This document shows, one piece after another, positions 45,685 to 56,016 of a stretch of 64,000 nucleotides of DNA; within the stretch, counting starts at the first letter, position 1; each line of letters begins with the position of its first letter. Under the pieces are notes generated by a model, which did no database searches, was not told the DNA's origin, and saw only the letters and a program-made list of their open reading frames with translations. A program made the translations under genes and the position numbers. The DNA comes from Thermothielavioides terrestris NRRL 8126 (Eukaryota > Ascomycota > Sordariomycetes > Sordariales > Chaetomiaceae). The stretch spans positions 3,844,001 to 3,908,000 of the forward strand of contig NC_016460.1 in assembly GCF_000226115.1 (NCBI RefSeq), written 5' to 3'.

Positions 45685-47692
45685 ATGTTCTCTTCATCAA
45701 AAATGAGATCCGCGGTGTTTTGGGCGCTGGGCAGCGCTCGCTGCGTTGCGCTGCAGTCAAGAGCTTCCGCCAGAGCTCTTGGCTCAACCCGGAGCTTCAC
45801 CTTGAAAAGTCCAGGCTTGAGCTCCCGATTGGGAGCAGGCGTTGGCGTCTCGGCATCCCAACAACAACAGCGACGGCGCTTTTCTGCACCGTCCCGTCCA
45901 CAAGACGAACAAAATGAGGACGGAAGGCAGGATGAAAAGTACCCCGAGAGGAAGTGGTCGACGCCGCTGGCCAAGCAACTGGCGGCCGCCATCGAGGTGC
46001 GTTTTCTGCCGATGACACTCTCCATGTTTTGGACATCCATCTCCGTCCTTTTCCTTTTTTTCCCCTTCCCCTTTCTCCTGTTTTGTTGTCTTTTTCTTTA
46101 TTTTTTTATTTTCATTTTTATCTTATTTTCTTAGCTGCCTTTTCTTGTCCGTACATTCTGACTCTGCCTCCGATTGCTCACACCACAAGCAGACAACCGG
46201 CCCCGTGCCCCTGGCCAGCTACATGCGCATGTGCCTGACCGCGGACATCGGCGGCTACTACACGGGCGCCATCGAGGAGGGCCGAGACCAGTTCGGCCTC
46301 AAAGGCGACTTCGTCACGTCGCCCGAGATCTCGCAGGTCTTTGGCGAGCTGTGCGGCATCTGGTTCGTGGCCGAGTGGATGGCCCAGGGCCGCCAGAGCC
46401 AGGGCGTCGAGCTGATCGAGGTCGGGCCCGGCCGCGGCACGCTGATGGACGACATGCTGCGGGTAGGTCGCACAACCGGACGTCAATTCTGTGGCCCGAG
46501 TGCTGAGAGACTTCCTGGCAGACCATTCAGCGATTCCCCGCCATGGCCAGCAGCATCGATGCCATATACATGGTCGAGGCCAGCCCGGCGCTCAGGATGG
46601 CGCAGAAGAATCTGCTCTGCGGCGAGAACGCCCCTATGACCGAATCCAAGGTTGGCTACCACAGCGTGTGCAAGTACAACGCGCTGCCAATCGTGTGGAC
46701 CGAAACCATTAAATCCATCCCTATGGGTAAGCAAGCCCAGTCCCGGCTCCGCCCCTGTTTCCGCCACCACTCACACAGGCCCCTTTTCAGCTCCCGAGAA
46801 GATGCCCTTCATCATGGCCCATGAGTTCTTCGATGCCCTCCCGATCCACGCCTTCCAACTCGTCTCGGTGCCGGCAACCCAACGCAACCCCCCGGCCCCA
46901 TCCGACACCGCCTCGCCCTCCACCAAGACCTCCCACCCAACCCTCGAATGGCGCGAGATGCTCGTGTCCCCGACCCCTCCCGGATCAACACACGACTCCC
47001 TGCGCACGCCGCCCTCCCAATCCCGCGATACCCCGCCCCCCGATTTCCAACTCACCCTCGCCAAAGCCCCGACCCGCCACTCGCTCTACCTTCCCGAGTC
47101 CTCCCCGCGGTACCGCGCGCTCAAGACCGGCAGCACCAGCCCGACCGGGCACCCGACCCCAGGCGCGCTCCTCGAGATCTGCCCCGACGCGGCGCTCTAC
47201 GCAGCCGACTTCGCCGCGCGCATCGGCGGCTCGGCGGCGCACCCGAAGCCGCGGCCGTCCGGCGCGGCGCTGGTGCTCGACTACGGGCCGGGCGACGGGT
47301 CCGTGCCGACCAACTCGCTGCGCGGCATCCGCCGCCACCGGCGGGTCAGCCCGTTCGCGGAGCCGGGGCTGACGGACCTCAGCGCGGACGTGGACTTCGC
47401 CGCGCTCGCCGAGGCCGCCGTGCGCGCCAGCCCGGGCGTCGAGGTCCACGGCCCCGTCTGCCAGGCCGACTTCCTCGAGCTCATGGGCATCGCCGAGCGC
47501 GTCGGCGTGCTGTGCCGCGCCGCCGCGGCGCGGGGGCACGGGGACAAAGCCGAGGCGGTCCGCCGGGCGTGCAGGAGGCTGGTGGATCGCGGCCCGGGTG
47601 GGATGGGCAAGGTGTACAAGGCGCTGGCGTTCCTGCCGGAGAATGAGGGGCGGCGGCGGCCGGTTGGGTTCGGTGGGGATGTTGTTGCTTGA
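45685..47692 (+). CDS. Mitochondrial protein arginine methyltransferase, NDUFAF7/MidA family (562 aa, 4 exons)
   Basis: Exons 45685-45996, 46193-46462, 46522-46726, 46791-47692; introns 196, 59 and 64 nt. The N-terminus is basic and Ser/Arg-rich, fitting a mitochondrial presequence. The DUF185/SAM-dependent methyltransferase domain shows [41 protein letters not shown], the SAM motif [17 protein letters not shown] (about 179-195), [11 protein letters not shown] and [16 protein letters not shown], all in family order; near the end come [11 protein letters not shown] and [10 protein letters not shown]. Human NDUFAF7 methylates an arginine of the complex I subunit NDUFS2 during assembly; the same role is inferred here, as these fungi have complex I. 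A variable insert rich in Pro/Ser/Thr lies at about 300-350. An in-frame Met at 45703 is an alternative start. Confidence 0.92.
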
Positions 47693-48179
47693 GGGGGGGA
47701 GAGAATTAAGAAGGTGGGTTGGGGACGGGAGGAGGGGAAGGGAGAATGCAGCATAGCATGGCGCTTGCAGGCGTCAATTTCTTTCCTCCTGGATTGGTGG
47801 TCTGCCGGCGTACACCTTGCTTGATTCAACGTTCGGGTGGGACGTGGATCCGGGGGTCGCGGATATGTCCATCCGTGAGATACAAACATCACAGGCAGGT
47901 GCTGCGTGATACGACCGTTGTAACACTGTATATTAGCTCAGTACGCCCGACCGACCCAGCTATGCTGCAGCAAGGGAAAAAAAAAAAGAACCCCGAAATG
48001 CCCCCCTTTTCCAACGCCGCCCGCCACCGCTATAGTACAACAGTATGCGATGCGCTTTCGCAGTGCCACCAAGAAACCCGTCGCCATCGCGACAACTCGC
48101 TTTTTGACAGTTTGGACCCTTTCCGACGCGCTGACAAACCATAAGGAAAAGAAAAAAGTTTGAAAGGGCCGCTTCTAAC
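47693..48179. other. Convergent intergenic region, no gene seen
   Basis: About 490 bases between the methyltransferase and PTM1-like genes, expected to contain both 3' UTRs. Nothing else is recognised apart from a short A-run near 47978. Confidence 0.5.
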
Positions 48180-50171
48180 TTATTTCCTCGCGTGCACAAG
48201 CCCGGATTCCTCGCCGCTCTCGTCGTCAGAGAACTTATCCCCATCCTCGCCCACGGCAAAGATGGTCTCGCCATCGAGCGACTCCCTCGGCGGCGGACTC
48301 GTTTTCCGCGCCCCGCCCGCGGATGTCTGCGTCTGCTGCTGCGTCTGCTGCTGCTGCTGTTGTTGCTGCTGTCTGCTCCCCGCAGCGGCAGACTGGCCGG
48401 CGGCGGCCGGCGGCGTCGCGGTGGTGGCGTTGCGGTGCGCCTTGGCGCTTTCGAGGCGGGCCTCCTCGTCGGCGTTGTCGTCGTCCGACTCGTCCGGGTT
48501 GCCGATGTCGAGGTTGGCGATCTCGAACGTGCCGTCGTCCTCCTGGGCGACCTCGTCGCTCATGGCGAAGCGGCGGTTGTTGGCGGTGGGGCGCCACACG
48601 TAGGCGATGACGACGACGTCGGCGAAGTAGACGATGTTGAGCCAGCCGTCGAGCACGAACCAGCGGGTCTTCCAGTGGAAGGGCACGTAGTCCGGGTCGC
48701 GGGCCGAGGCGAACGAGAACGAGTTGAAGAAGAAGAAGCCGAAGATAACGAGGATGGAGACCAGGATGCACCACCACAGCTTGCGGTACATGTTCTCCTT
48801 GACGTGCTGCTTGCGCTCGCGCAGGTCCTTGAGCGTGAGGTTGAGCGAGTTGAGCGTCCAGACGTAGAAGGCGGTGAGGGTGGCGGCGAGCGGCAGCACG
48901 ATCAGCAGCACCAGCGGGCCGGCGCTGTCCGGGTTGACGACCAGGCTGGTGATGGCGTAGACGATGCCGAAGACGAAGTGGGCGATGGCCAGCCACCGGA
49001 CGTAGATCATGGTGCGGCCGAGCGTCGGCTTGACCACGCCATAGCCCATGCAGACGATGAGGAGCAGGAAGAAGGAGAACGAGTTGCGCGCCGCGTTGAG
49101 GACGGCGACGACAACCAGCAGGACCTGAGACCCGACATTGGATCCGTTCCGGTTGAGGTAGTCTGGCGAGTCCTCGTCAGTCGCCGTTCGGGAGCGGCGC
49201 TCGAAATCTCGAAGAACGTTCACATACCGTAATAACCCCAGGTCATCAGCATCTCGATGACGAGGAAGATGAGAATCGCTGTGATGTAGTTCTGCACGGC
49301 CACTGCGGCTGGTGAGCGGGGGTGGAACCTCAGCAAAGGGGCGGACTGCACCTACAGATGTCGGATCGGTGCTGGAAGTAGAGGAAGCCCCAGAATCTGC
49401 GACTGTCAGCGGGCGACCTGGAATTGCCGGCAGCTCTCAGCTGAGCACATACACCAACACCAGCGCATAGGCAATGGTGATGCCCCCGTAGAACGGCAGC
49501 TTGGGGATCTGGGTGGCAGGCAACTCGCCAAAGGCGTTGCGAAACTCGACGATGGCCTCGTAGTCGCCGGCCGAGCCCGGGGGGAAGTTCTCGGTGACAA
49601 CGCAGAAGTAGCCCGTCTTGGTGATGGGGTACTTGATGGGAGCCGAGTCCTTCAGGTGCATGGCCTTGGTCAAGATGACATTGACCGACTTCTCGGTGGC
49701 GTTGGGCGAGACGATGAACCTGCCAATGTCGGTCTTGTTGCAGAGCCCGACGTCCACCCACTGCTGCTCGCAGATGCCGACCTTTTGGGGGTCGCCGGGC
49801 GGGGCAACGCCGATGTAGTCCTGGTCCATCCAGTCGAATATGAGCAGGCTGACGATGGGGTCGTCGCCCTGGTCCTTGCCGGTGTCGGTGAACTTAACGT
49901 CGATGAAGGGGTCGACGGGGCCGCCCCACGAGCTCTTGCTATACATGCCTGTCTGGCGTCAGACAGGGACGGGAAGCGTGACACGGATTCGGACTAACCG
50001 GCGCATTTTTGGTTCTCGTGCTGGTCCTGTTTTTTCGTGGCTCTCGCATCAGCAGCGTGCGACAGACAGGTTTGGGACGATCACGGCACCACTCACCAGC
50101 TTCACTTCAAGCGCGGCTGCTGTCCAGATGGACAGCGCCAGTGGTAGCAGAGCGCATGCCCAGCGCCTCAT
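48180..50171 (-). CDS. PTM1-like seven-transmembrane Golgi/secretory membrane protein (565 aa, 6 exons)
   Basis: Exons on the - strand: 50171-50097, 50026-49999 (28 nt), 49948-49453, 49396-49356 (41 nt), 49302-49228, 49162-48180; introns 50-70 nt. A signal peptide (MRRWACALLPLALSIWTAAA) is followed by EVKLDQHENQKCAGMYSKSS, which needs the 28-nt exon. The luminal domain carries Cys residues (ICEQQWVDVGLC, GYFCVV). Seven hydrophobic segments follow, with the family motifs FWGFLYFQHRSDIL, VQNYITAILIFLVIEMLMTW, YVRWLAIAHFVFGI and DGWLNIVYFADVVVIAYVWR. This is the lung seven-transmembrane receptor family (PF06814; Ptm1 in yeast, GPR107/108 in animals), found in Golgi and endosomal membranes with a trafficking role. 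The cytoplasmic tail is acidic with a poly-Gln tract. Divergent from the cyclophilin gene. Confidence 0.92.
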
Positions 50172-50827
50172 GGTCAGCTGCAATTTGAAGGGGCTTGTAT
50201 TCCGTATGCAGTCTGTGCTCGGCCCTGGTCCCGCGTTGGTGTTGGTTCTTGCGGCTTCGGCTTCGGATCCGGCCAGGGGTGCGGTGCGGTGCGGTGCCCG
50301 TGGTGCAGGAGCAGGAGCAGGAGCGACGTGTCCGGGAGTGCAGCACCCTAGCAAGCTGAAATGTTGCAATTCGTCATGAGCCCCCTGTCTGGCTCTGTGG
50401 CTGTCTCAGCCTTGATAACGGCAGCTTCTCGGCCGGCTTTTGAGAGCTTGTGGCCGAGATGGAAGCAGAGGTAAACTGTCGAGCTGCTCGTCTCGGGAGA
50501 CCGGCCGCGTCGGGCCCACGGGATGTTGCGCAAGCTTCAGGTTGGAATCCAACGGCGAGGCACAGGATCCACCACTGCGACCGTATGAAGCGCGGAAATG
50601 ACAGCTATCCACACTGTCCCATCCCTGTCAGTCCCGCAGCCCTGTTCTTTGCCTGCGGCAAGCTGTACACTAGCTGCCCCTGCCAGATACCAGACAGGGC
50701 CTTGACGATAAGATAACGTTCAACACTGCATCACAGCCTGCTGGATTGTTTCGCCGGAACTTACTCCGGCCAGTCTTCCGCACATCCTTCCCCCAGCGTC
50801 GGCACATCGTACACTGCATCCGCCAGC
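50172..50827. promoter_or_regulatory. Divergent promoter of PTM1-like (-) and U-box cyclophilin (+)
   Basis: 656 bases between start codons. It holds a GGTGCGGTGCGGTGC / GGAGCAGGAGCAGG simple repeat at about 50277-50322. No coding region is supported. Confidence 0.5.
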
Positions 50828-52630
50828 ATGGGGAAGGGCACCGACAAACTCTACATCACACACTCGGAGTGGTCGTCCTCGGATGCCTACAGCGCCAGCG
50901 TCGGCGCAAACGCGGGCGCGCGGGCCCGGCGCGAAGGGGCCGGCGCCGCGCACGCCAACTTCAAGCGCCTCCCCTTCAACTTCTGCGCCGCCAGTCTCCA
51001 GCCGTTCAAGAATCCCGTGTGCACCCCCGACGGCACCATCTTCGATGTCGAGGTCATCAGCGCCTGGCTGGAGAAGCACGCGACAAACCCGGTCAATGGC
51101 AAGCCGCTCGCCGCCAAGGACCTGATCCGCCTCAACTTCGCGCGCAACGCCGACGCCGACGCCGTCGCGGCCAACGACCGCAATGGCGTCCCGACCGACG
51201 GCAAGGGCGACTTCATCGACCCCGTCACCTTCAAGGTGTTTACCGACAACACGCACATCGTGGCCATCCGCCACGGCACCTACGCCAACGTGTTCGCCTG
51301 GGAGACGGTCGAGCGCATGAACATCAAGGCCAAGATGTGGCGCGACCTAGTCGACGACGTTGAGTTCGGCCGCAAGGATATCATCACGCTGCAGGACCCG
51401 CAGAACGCCGCCAGCCGCGATCTCAGCCAGTTCAAGCACCTCCAAGACGGACAGGCAGCGCTGCCGACCAGGGAACAAGAAGAGCAGCGCCAGCAGGGCA
51501 ACATCAACATCGACGCGCTCGGCCGGATAGGCGACAAGGTTCTCCGCGCCAAGGAAGCCGTTGAGCGCGCCCGCCAAGCCCGCGAAGCCGGCGGCGACGT
51601 CAACCGCGTCACCAAGTCCTTGACCGCGACGTCGAAAGCGAACGCGTCCGCCAATACGGCCGCTCGGACGCCCGCCATAGTCGAGAAAAAGCTCGCTCCC
51701 AATGCGGCCGCCTACACCACCGGCCGGGCCGCCGCCTCCTTGACGTCGACCGGCCTGACGCCCGAGACGTCGAGCGAGCGCGCGGTGCTCTCGGACGAGG
51801 AGTGGATGCTGCACCCGAAGCGCATCAAGCACAAGGGTTACGCGCGGCTGGACACCAGCCTGGGCGCGCTGACGGTCGAGCTGCACACGGAGACGGCACC
51901 CAAGGCGGTCTGGAACTTCTTGCGGCTCGCGCAGCGGGGGTACTACCGCGGCGTGACCTTCCACCGCAACATCCGCAACTTCATGATCCAGGGCGGCGAC
52001 CCGACCGGCACCGGCCGCGGCGGGCAGAGCGTGTGGGGGCGGCCCTTCGCCGACGAGCTGGAGGGCCCCCACCTGCACGACGCGCGCGGCGTGCTGAGCA
52101 TGGCCAACAAGGGCAAGAACACCAACTCGTCGCAGTTCTTCATCACCTACCGGCCGGCCAAGCACCTCGACCGCAAGCACACCGTGTTCGGCCGCGTCGT
52201 CGAGGGCGTCGACACCACGCTGACCGCCATGGAGACGGCGCCGGTCGAGGAGGGCAGCAACCGGCCGCTGGAGGCCATCACCATCAAGGACGTGGTCGTG
52301 CTGATCGACCCATTCGACGAGTTCCTCAAGGAGAAGCGCCGCCGGGACGAGGAAGACGCCGCGAGGGAGGAGGTGCGGCGCGCCGGCGGCACCGAGGACG
52401 ACCGGACCACCTGGACGGGCAAGCGCATCCGCGCCGACGGCGCCGTCGTCGACGACGACAAGGCCCGCGGCGTGGGCCGCTATCTCAAGACCGCCGTGGC
52501 GGCTGCTGCTGCTGCGCAGGCGGATGAGGATGGGACGGGGGGGAGCATAGGAGAAGTGGACACGTGGGAGGAGCCGGTGAAAAAGAAGGTCAAGACGGGC
52601 GGCGGGTTTGGGAATTTTGATTCATGGTGA
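50828..52630 (+). CDS. cyp8: U-box peptidyl-prolyl cis-trans isomerase, PPIL2/CYP8 type (600 aa)
   Basis: Single exon; ATG at 50828. Starts MGKGTDKLYITHSEWSSSDA as in PPIL2 proteins. A U-box (about 48-120) shows LPFNFCAASLQPFKNPVCTP, DGTIFDVEVISAWLEKHATN and NPVNGKPL. The cyclophilin domain (about 336-490) shows ARLDTSLGALTVELHTETAP, the catalytic-site block FHRNIRNFMIQGGDPTGTG, SMANKGKNTNSSQFFITY and KHTVFGRVVEG. In the family this protein is a spliceosome-associated prolyl isomerase with ubiquitin-ligase-type U-box, nuclear. The site equivalent to the cyclosporin-contacting Trp of cyclophilin A lies in the segment PAKHLDRKH and reads His, so low drug binding is expected, as for other members. 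The C-terminal tail is basic/acidic low complexity and ends FGNFDSW. Confidence 0.95.
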   Translation: MGKGTDKLYITHSEWSSSDAYSASVGANAGARARREGAGAAHANFKRLPFNFCAASLQPFKNPVCTPDGTIFDVEVISAWLEKHATNPVNGKPLAAKDLIRLNFARNADADAVAANDRNGVPTDGKGDFIDPVTFKVFTDNTHIVAIRHGTYANVFAWETVERMNIKAKMWRDLVDDVEFGRKDIITLQDPQNAASRDLSQFKHLQDGQAALPTREQEEQRQQGNINIDALGRIGDKVLRAKEAVERARQAREAGGDVNRVTKSLTATSKANASANTAARTPAIVEKKLAPNAAAYTTGRAAASLTSTGLTPETSSERAVLSDEEWMLHPKRIKHKGYARLDTSLGALTVELHTETAPKAVWNFLRLAQRGYYRGVTFHRNIRNFMIQGGDPTGTGRGGQSVWGRPFADELEGPHLHDARGVLSMANKGKNTNSSQFFITYRPAKHLDRKHTVFGRVVEGVDTTLTAMETAPVEEGSNRPLEAITIKDVVVLIDPFDEFLKEKRRRDEEDAAREEVRRAGGTEDDRTTWTGKRIRADGAVVDDDKARGVGRYLKTAVAAAAAAQADEDGTGGSIGEVDTWEEPVKKKVKTGGGFGNFDSW

Positions 52631-53866
52631 ATCTGTTCTGACGGCCGGTGTGAGCGGGTAAGGGGTATCCTATAGGTGGGATGGAATGGGCACCTGGGTT
52701 TCAGCATTTGAGCATTGCACGGCGTTTAAAAGGGGAAAAAGGGCTGGTTTGGTTGCTTGTTATCATGGCATCTGTTGGAAAGTTAATGTGCGGCGCGCCA
52801 ATTGCCGGGAGACAGTTAAAATGGGCATATATAGCGCTCCCAGATGTCTGTCTACGGCTTTACGCCGTCGAGAAATGTGACATGGAAGCCGGGGGTCGGT
52901 TTCCGCGTCTTGAAACTCGCCCACTCAGATGGAAGTGTACACTGTCTGTGCGATGTACTCGGAACCACAGCAGCTCTCTGATGCTGTGCGTGGCCTGCAT
53001 CGGCAAAGATTGGCCAGAAGCCCTTGACGGCCCCGGATCTAATTCCGGCCCCGTCAGCTGCCCCGTCCCGCTTCGTCCCGTCCCGCCTCACCCCGCTCCG
53101 CCCCTCCCCGTCCCAGTTCCCGTCTAACCTGGACGCCAAGCTCCGTCAACTGGGACGTCCCCGACGGTCGGGGAAGTTTCATGAGCGTAGGAGTCAACAG
53201 CTCATTCTGCATGCGCACTTCCTACGCTCGGAGCTCACCGAGCTTTAGGCAGCTTCGTCCGAGGAAAACAAAATTGGGCCTGCGGCGGGGCGCCGCCGTT
53301 CATGGGGGTTCAACACGTGGTGCCCCCCTTTCCTCCCCCCCCCCCCGGCCCCCTCCCCGGCGGAGGCCCAGCAGAAGGGAAAGAGAAGGGCTTGAACGGT
53401 TGTATTTCAGGGGGTTTGAACCGGGGGGGTCGCTGAGAAGGGGGGGAGAAAAGCTACGAAACTGTGCTGTGATGGCTATGTGGCGGAAACCACGCTGACT
53501 GGGAGTCTATTCCACGTACAAGATCCCGATTCGCGGCCGTGAACGGCTTGGGAGCCCTCGTCCCACCATCCGGCGGACGCTGATAGACAATATAGATGAA
53601 TACGTCCTCTTTCATGACGGAAGGGCCAGTCCCGAAACTACGGCACCGTCCCTCACCGCGCCGAGCTTCCAATCGCCTTACACTCCCATATCTTCCCCCC
53701 AGACAACCCGCCAGCGTTCCGCATGCACGCGCTGCAAGGAAGCGGCCGCCTCTTGCAGTAGACACAACACGCGTGCAGACTCGCCAACCAGCTCGCCGCC
53801 AGCAGCTTTTTTCTCTCCTCCCCCCCCCCCCTCCCCCCCACCAAGAGAAAAACCCACCCCCAGCCC
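52631..53866. other. Intergenic region with C/G-rich low-complexity tracts
   Basis: 1.2 kb between convergent genes. It has a CCCCGTCCC-type stretch (about 53055-53125), a C-run at about 53334-53347 and another C-rich tract near 53821-53840. No coding sequence or RNA gene is recognised. Confidence 0.5.
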
Positions 53867-54877
53867 CTACGGCGCCTCATACACCCCCGAGTCGGCATTC
53901 AACTCCCCCCGCGTCGCCGTCGCAGCATAATACACCTTATTATTATCAACATAATTACCACGCCCATCAAACGGCCCCGCCGCCGACTCGTACATCTCGG
54001 GCCCTCCGCCCCCGCCCCCGCCCCCGCCGGCGGTGGTGTAGTACGCGGCGGCGGCTGGGGGCTCTGCTGCCTTGGCGGCGCGGCGGGCGGCCAGGCGGCG
54101 GCCGGCGCACCAGCCGAGGGCGAGCAGCGCGACCACGGCGAAGGCGACGCCGATGCCGACGCCGATGGCGCCGCCTGTTGAGAGGGCTGGTGAGGAGGGG
54201 GGTTGGGCCGTGGCGGTGTCCGGGGAGGAGGATTCGGCGCTGTCGGTCGGGGTGGTTGTTGCTGATTTGCTGGGGGAGGTGGTGGTGGTGGGTGGGGAGG
54301 AGGATGTTGAGGATGCGGAAGCAGTTGTGGAAGTGGATGCTGACGAGGCCGAGGTCGTCGTGCTCGTCTCGGGTCGGGTGATGTTCAGGATGCCGGTCGC
54401 CGAGTCGGTGACCGTGGCGCCCTCGGCCCAGACGGCGATGGAGAACAAGGGCGAGTACGAGAGGTCCTTGTTGGTCGCGACGGTCCATGGGAAGGACGTC
54501 GCGTTGACTTGGTCGTCTGTGAGGGGCGGTCAGGCGGGGGGGGCACACGCGCAGCGGAGGAGCGAGGCGCGGAAGGGGGAGGGGGAAGAGGCCGTACGGG
54601 TGATAAACTCAAAGGTCCTGTCGGCATCCCCAAACGAGCCGCTGAAGGCGGCGGCCTGGCTCGCGCTGAGCTGATAGAGCACCACGGACAGCTTCTTGTC
54701 TGGCGGCGGGTCCGTCCACTTGATGTTGAGCGTGCTGCTGATGACGAGGACCTGGTTTTTGCTGGCCGGCACCGGCCCGGAGAACAGCGGCGGATTGATG
54801 AACTGCATCGTCGCCAGGGCCCCCGGGACGGACCCGAGGGCAGCGAGGGCGGCGGGGACGGCGAGAAACCGACGCAT
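53867..54877 (-). CDS. KNH/Kre9-like single-pass membrane protein with Ser/Thr-rich stalk (309 aa, 2 exons)
   Basis: Exons 54877-54598 and 54516-53867, one 81-nt intron with a CTGAC branch site. Signal peptide MRRFLAVPAALAALGSVPGALA; then an extracellular domain (about 23-150) with FINPPLFSGPVPASKNQVLV, STLNIKWTDPPPDKKLSVVL and, after splicing, ITHDQVNATSFPWTVATNKD and YSPLFSIAVW, the pattern of the Ser-Thr-rich GPI-anchored / Kre9-KNH family (PF10342). A mucin-like Ser/Thr/Pro stretch (about 155-205) leads to one membrane helix (GGAIGVGIGVAFAVVALLAL) and a cytoplasmic tail with a Gly run and several Tyr (AAYYTTAGG, VYYAATATR). It has a membrane helix with a tail, not a GPI signal. A cell-wall or surface-sensing role is possible from the layout only. 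Confidence 0.85.
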
Positions 54878-56016
54878 CTCTGCAACGCCGTAGCCGCGAG
54901 AACCAGCGGTCCGCCGGCTCTCGCTGGATGCCAGAAAGTGGGCTGGCAGAGCGTGTCTGGGGAGAAGGGAGGAGAGGAGAGAGAGGACGGATGAAGCGGC
55001 TCAAGTCTCAACTTGCGGCTTGACCAGGTTTGAGCCGCTCAACCTCATATCCCCTGTTCTTGGGGGCCCAATTTCTGCCCAGACATGGTTTGTTAGCGGC
55101 GCGACGGTGCGTCGTCTCCATCATGCTCATTCCCACCCGGTGGCAACAGCGCGGGCGGACTGCCTGACGAGCGACAGCCGCCGCCTTTGCTTGTGTTGAC
55201 TCTGCCGAGTTCGAGAACGAGTTCGTCCCCAGAGCCAAGGAGCCAGCGCTCTCCTGATATGTTCCGTCAAGTAGCAGGTTCGGAAGAGCTTGGCTGTCTT
55301 GGCTTTCCAAGCTGACAAAACCTTCGATTGACACAATAGGTACGCGCTTGCTGTTGTCTGGCGGGCTTGCCCGAAGGAGCAAACCCCTGAAGAAACGCTG
55401 TGTTTGAGTGGATGTCGCTGTTAAAGTCTGCAAGCGAGCCCACGGCACAGCAGCGTAGCGTCGCTTTGTGTCATGGAAGGATTCACCAACCCGGTCTCCG
55501 TACATACACTAGCGGTTAGGTCGTTAAATACCCTCTTTAACAAGAAAATGACCCTGAGCATCGGATAAGACCAACGACAACCACTCCACCACCAACGCGG
55601 AGTGACGTGAACTAAGCTACAATTGTAGTCAGCCATTCCCTTATGACGGAGAAACCTTTCGCCAGTCCCGTCAGGATGCTCCAGTAGCAGTTCAGTTAGG
55701 TTGCGTATGTGTATGTGCCTGTAGCGGACATACCGAGTTGTTTTTTTCTCAGCCATCCCCTTGACACCTTGGCTTCTCCAGACTCCATGCCAGGAAATTG
55801 TAAACAATCAACATCGAGATAATATTTACCATGCTATGCATGCAAAAATGGAGAATATCCCCTCCAACCCGCCCATCGTGATTTTGGTATCACTACATTC
55901 ACCGTGGTATATTTTCACACCACTTAGAGGGAGGTTCATCTGGCCGCACCGCCTCACCTCCCTATCTACACTATCCATCCGCCCCTTCTCGCAAACCCCG
56001 CCGCCTCCCGGCGTCG
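54878..56016. other. Intergenic region, no gene seen
   Basis: 1.1 kb between two - strand genes. A 165-codon frame at 55008-55505 (-) has no motif and no splice context I recognise and is not called. The right end is the 3' UTR of the transcription factor gene. Confidence 0.5.

Noticed and set aside
55008..55505. 165-codon frame on the - strand between the KNH-like and Zn2Cys6 genes
   Set aside because: No family motif, no signal peptide and no splice context; composition is like the flanking intergenic DNA.
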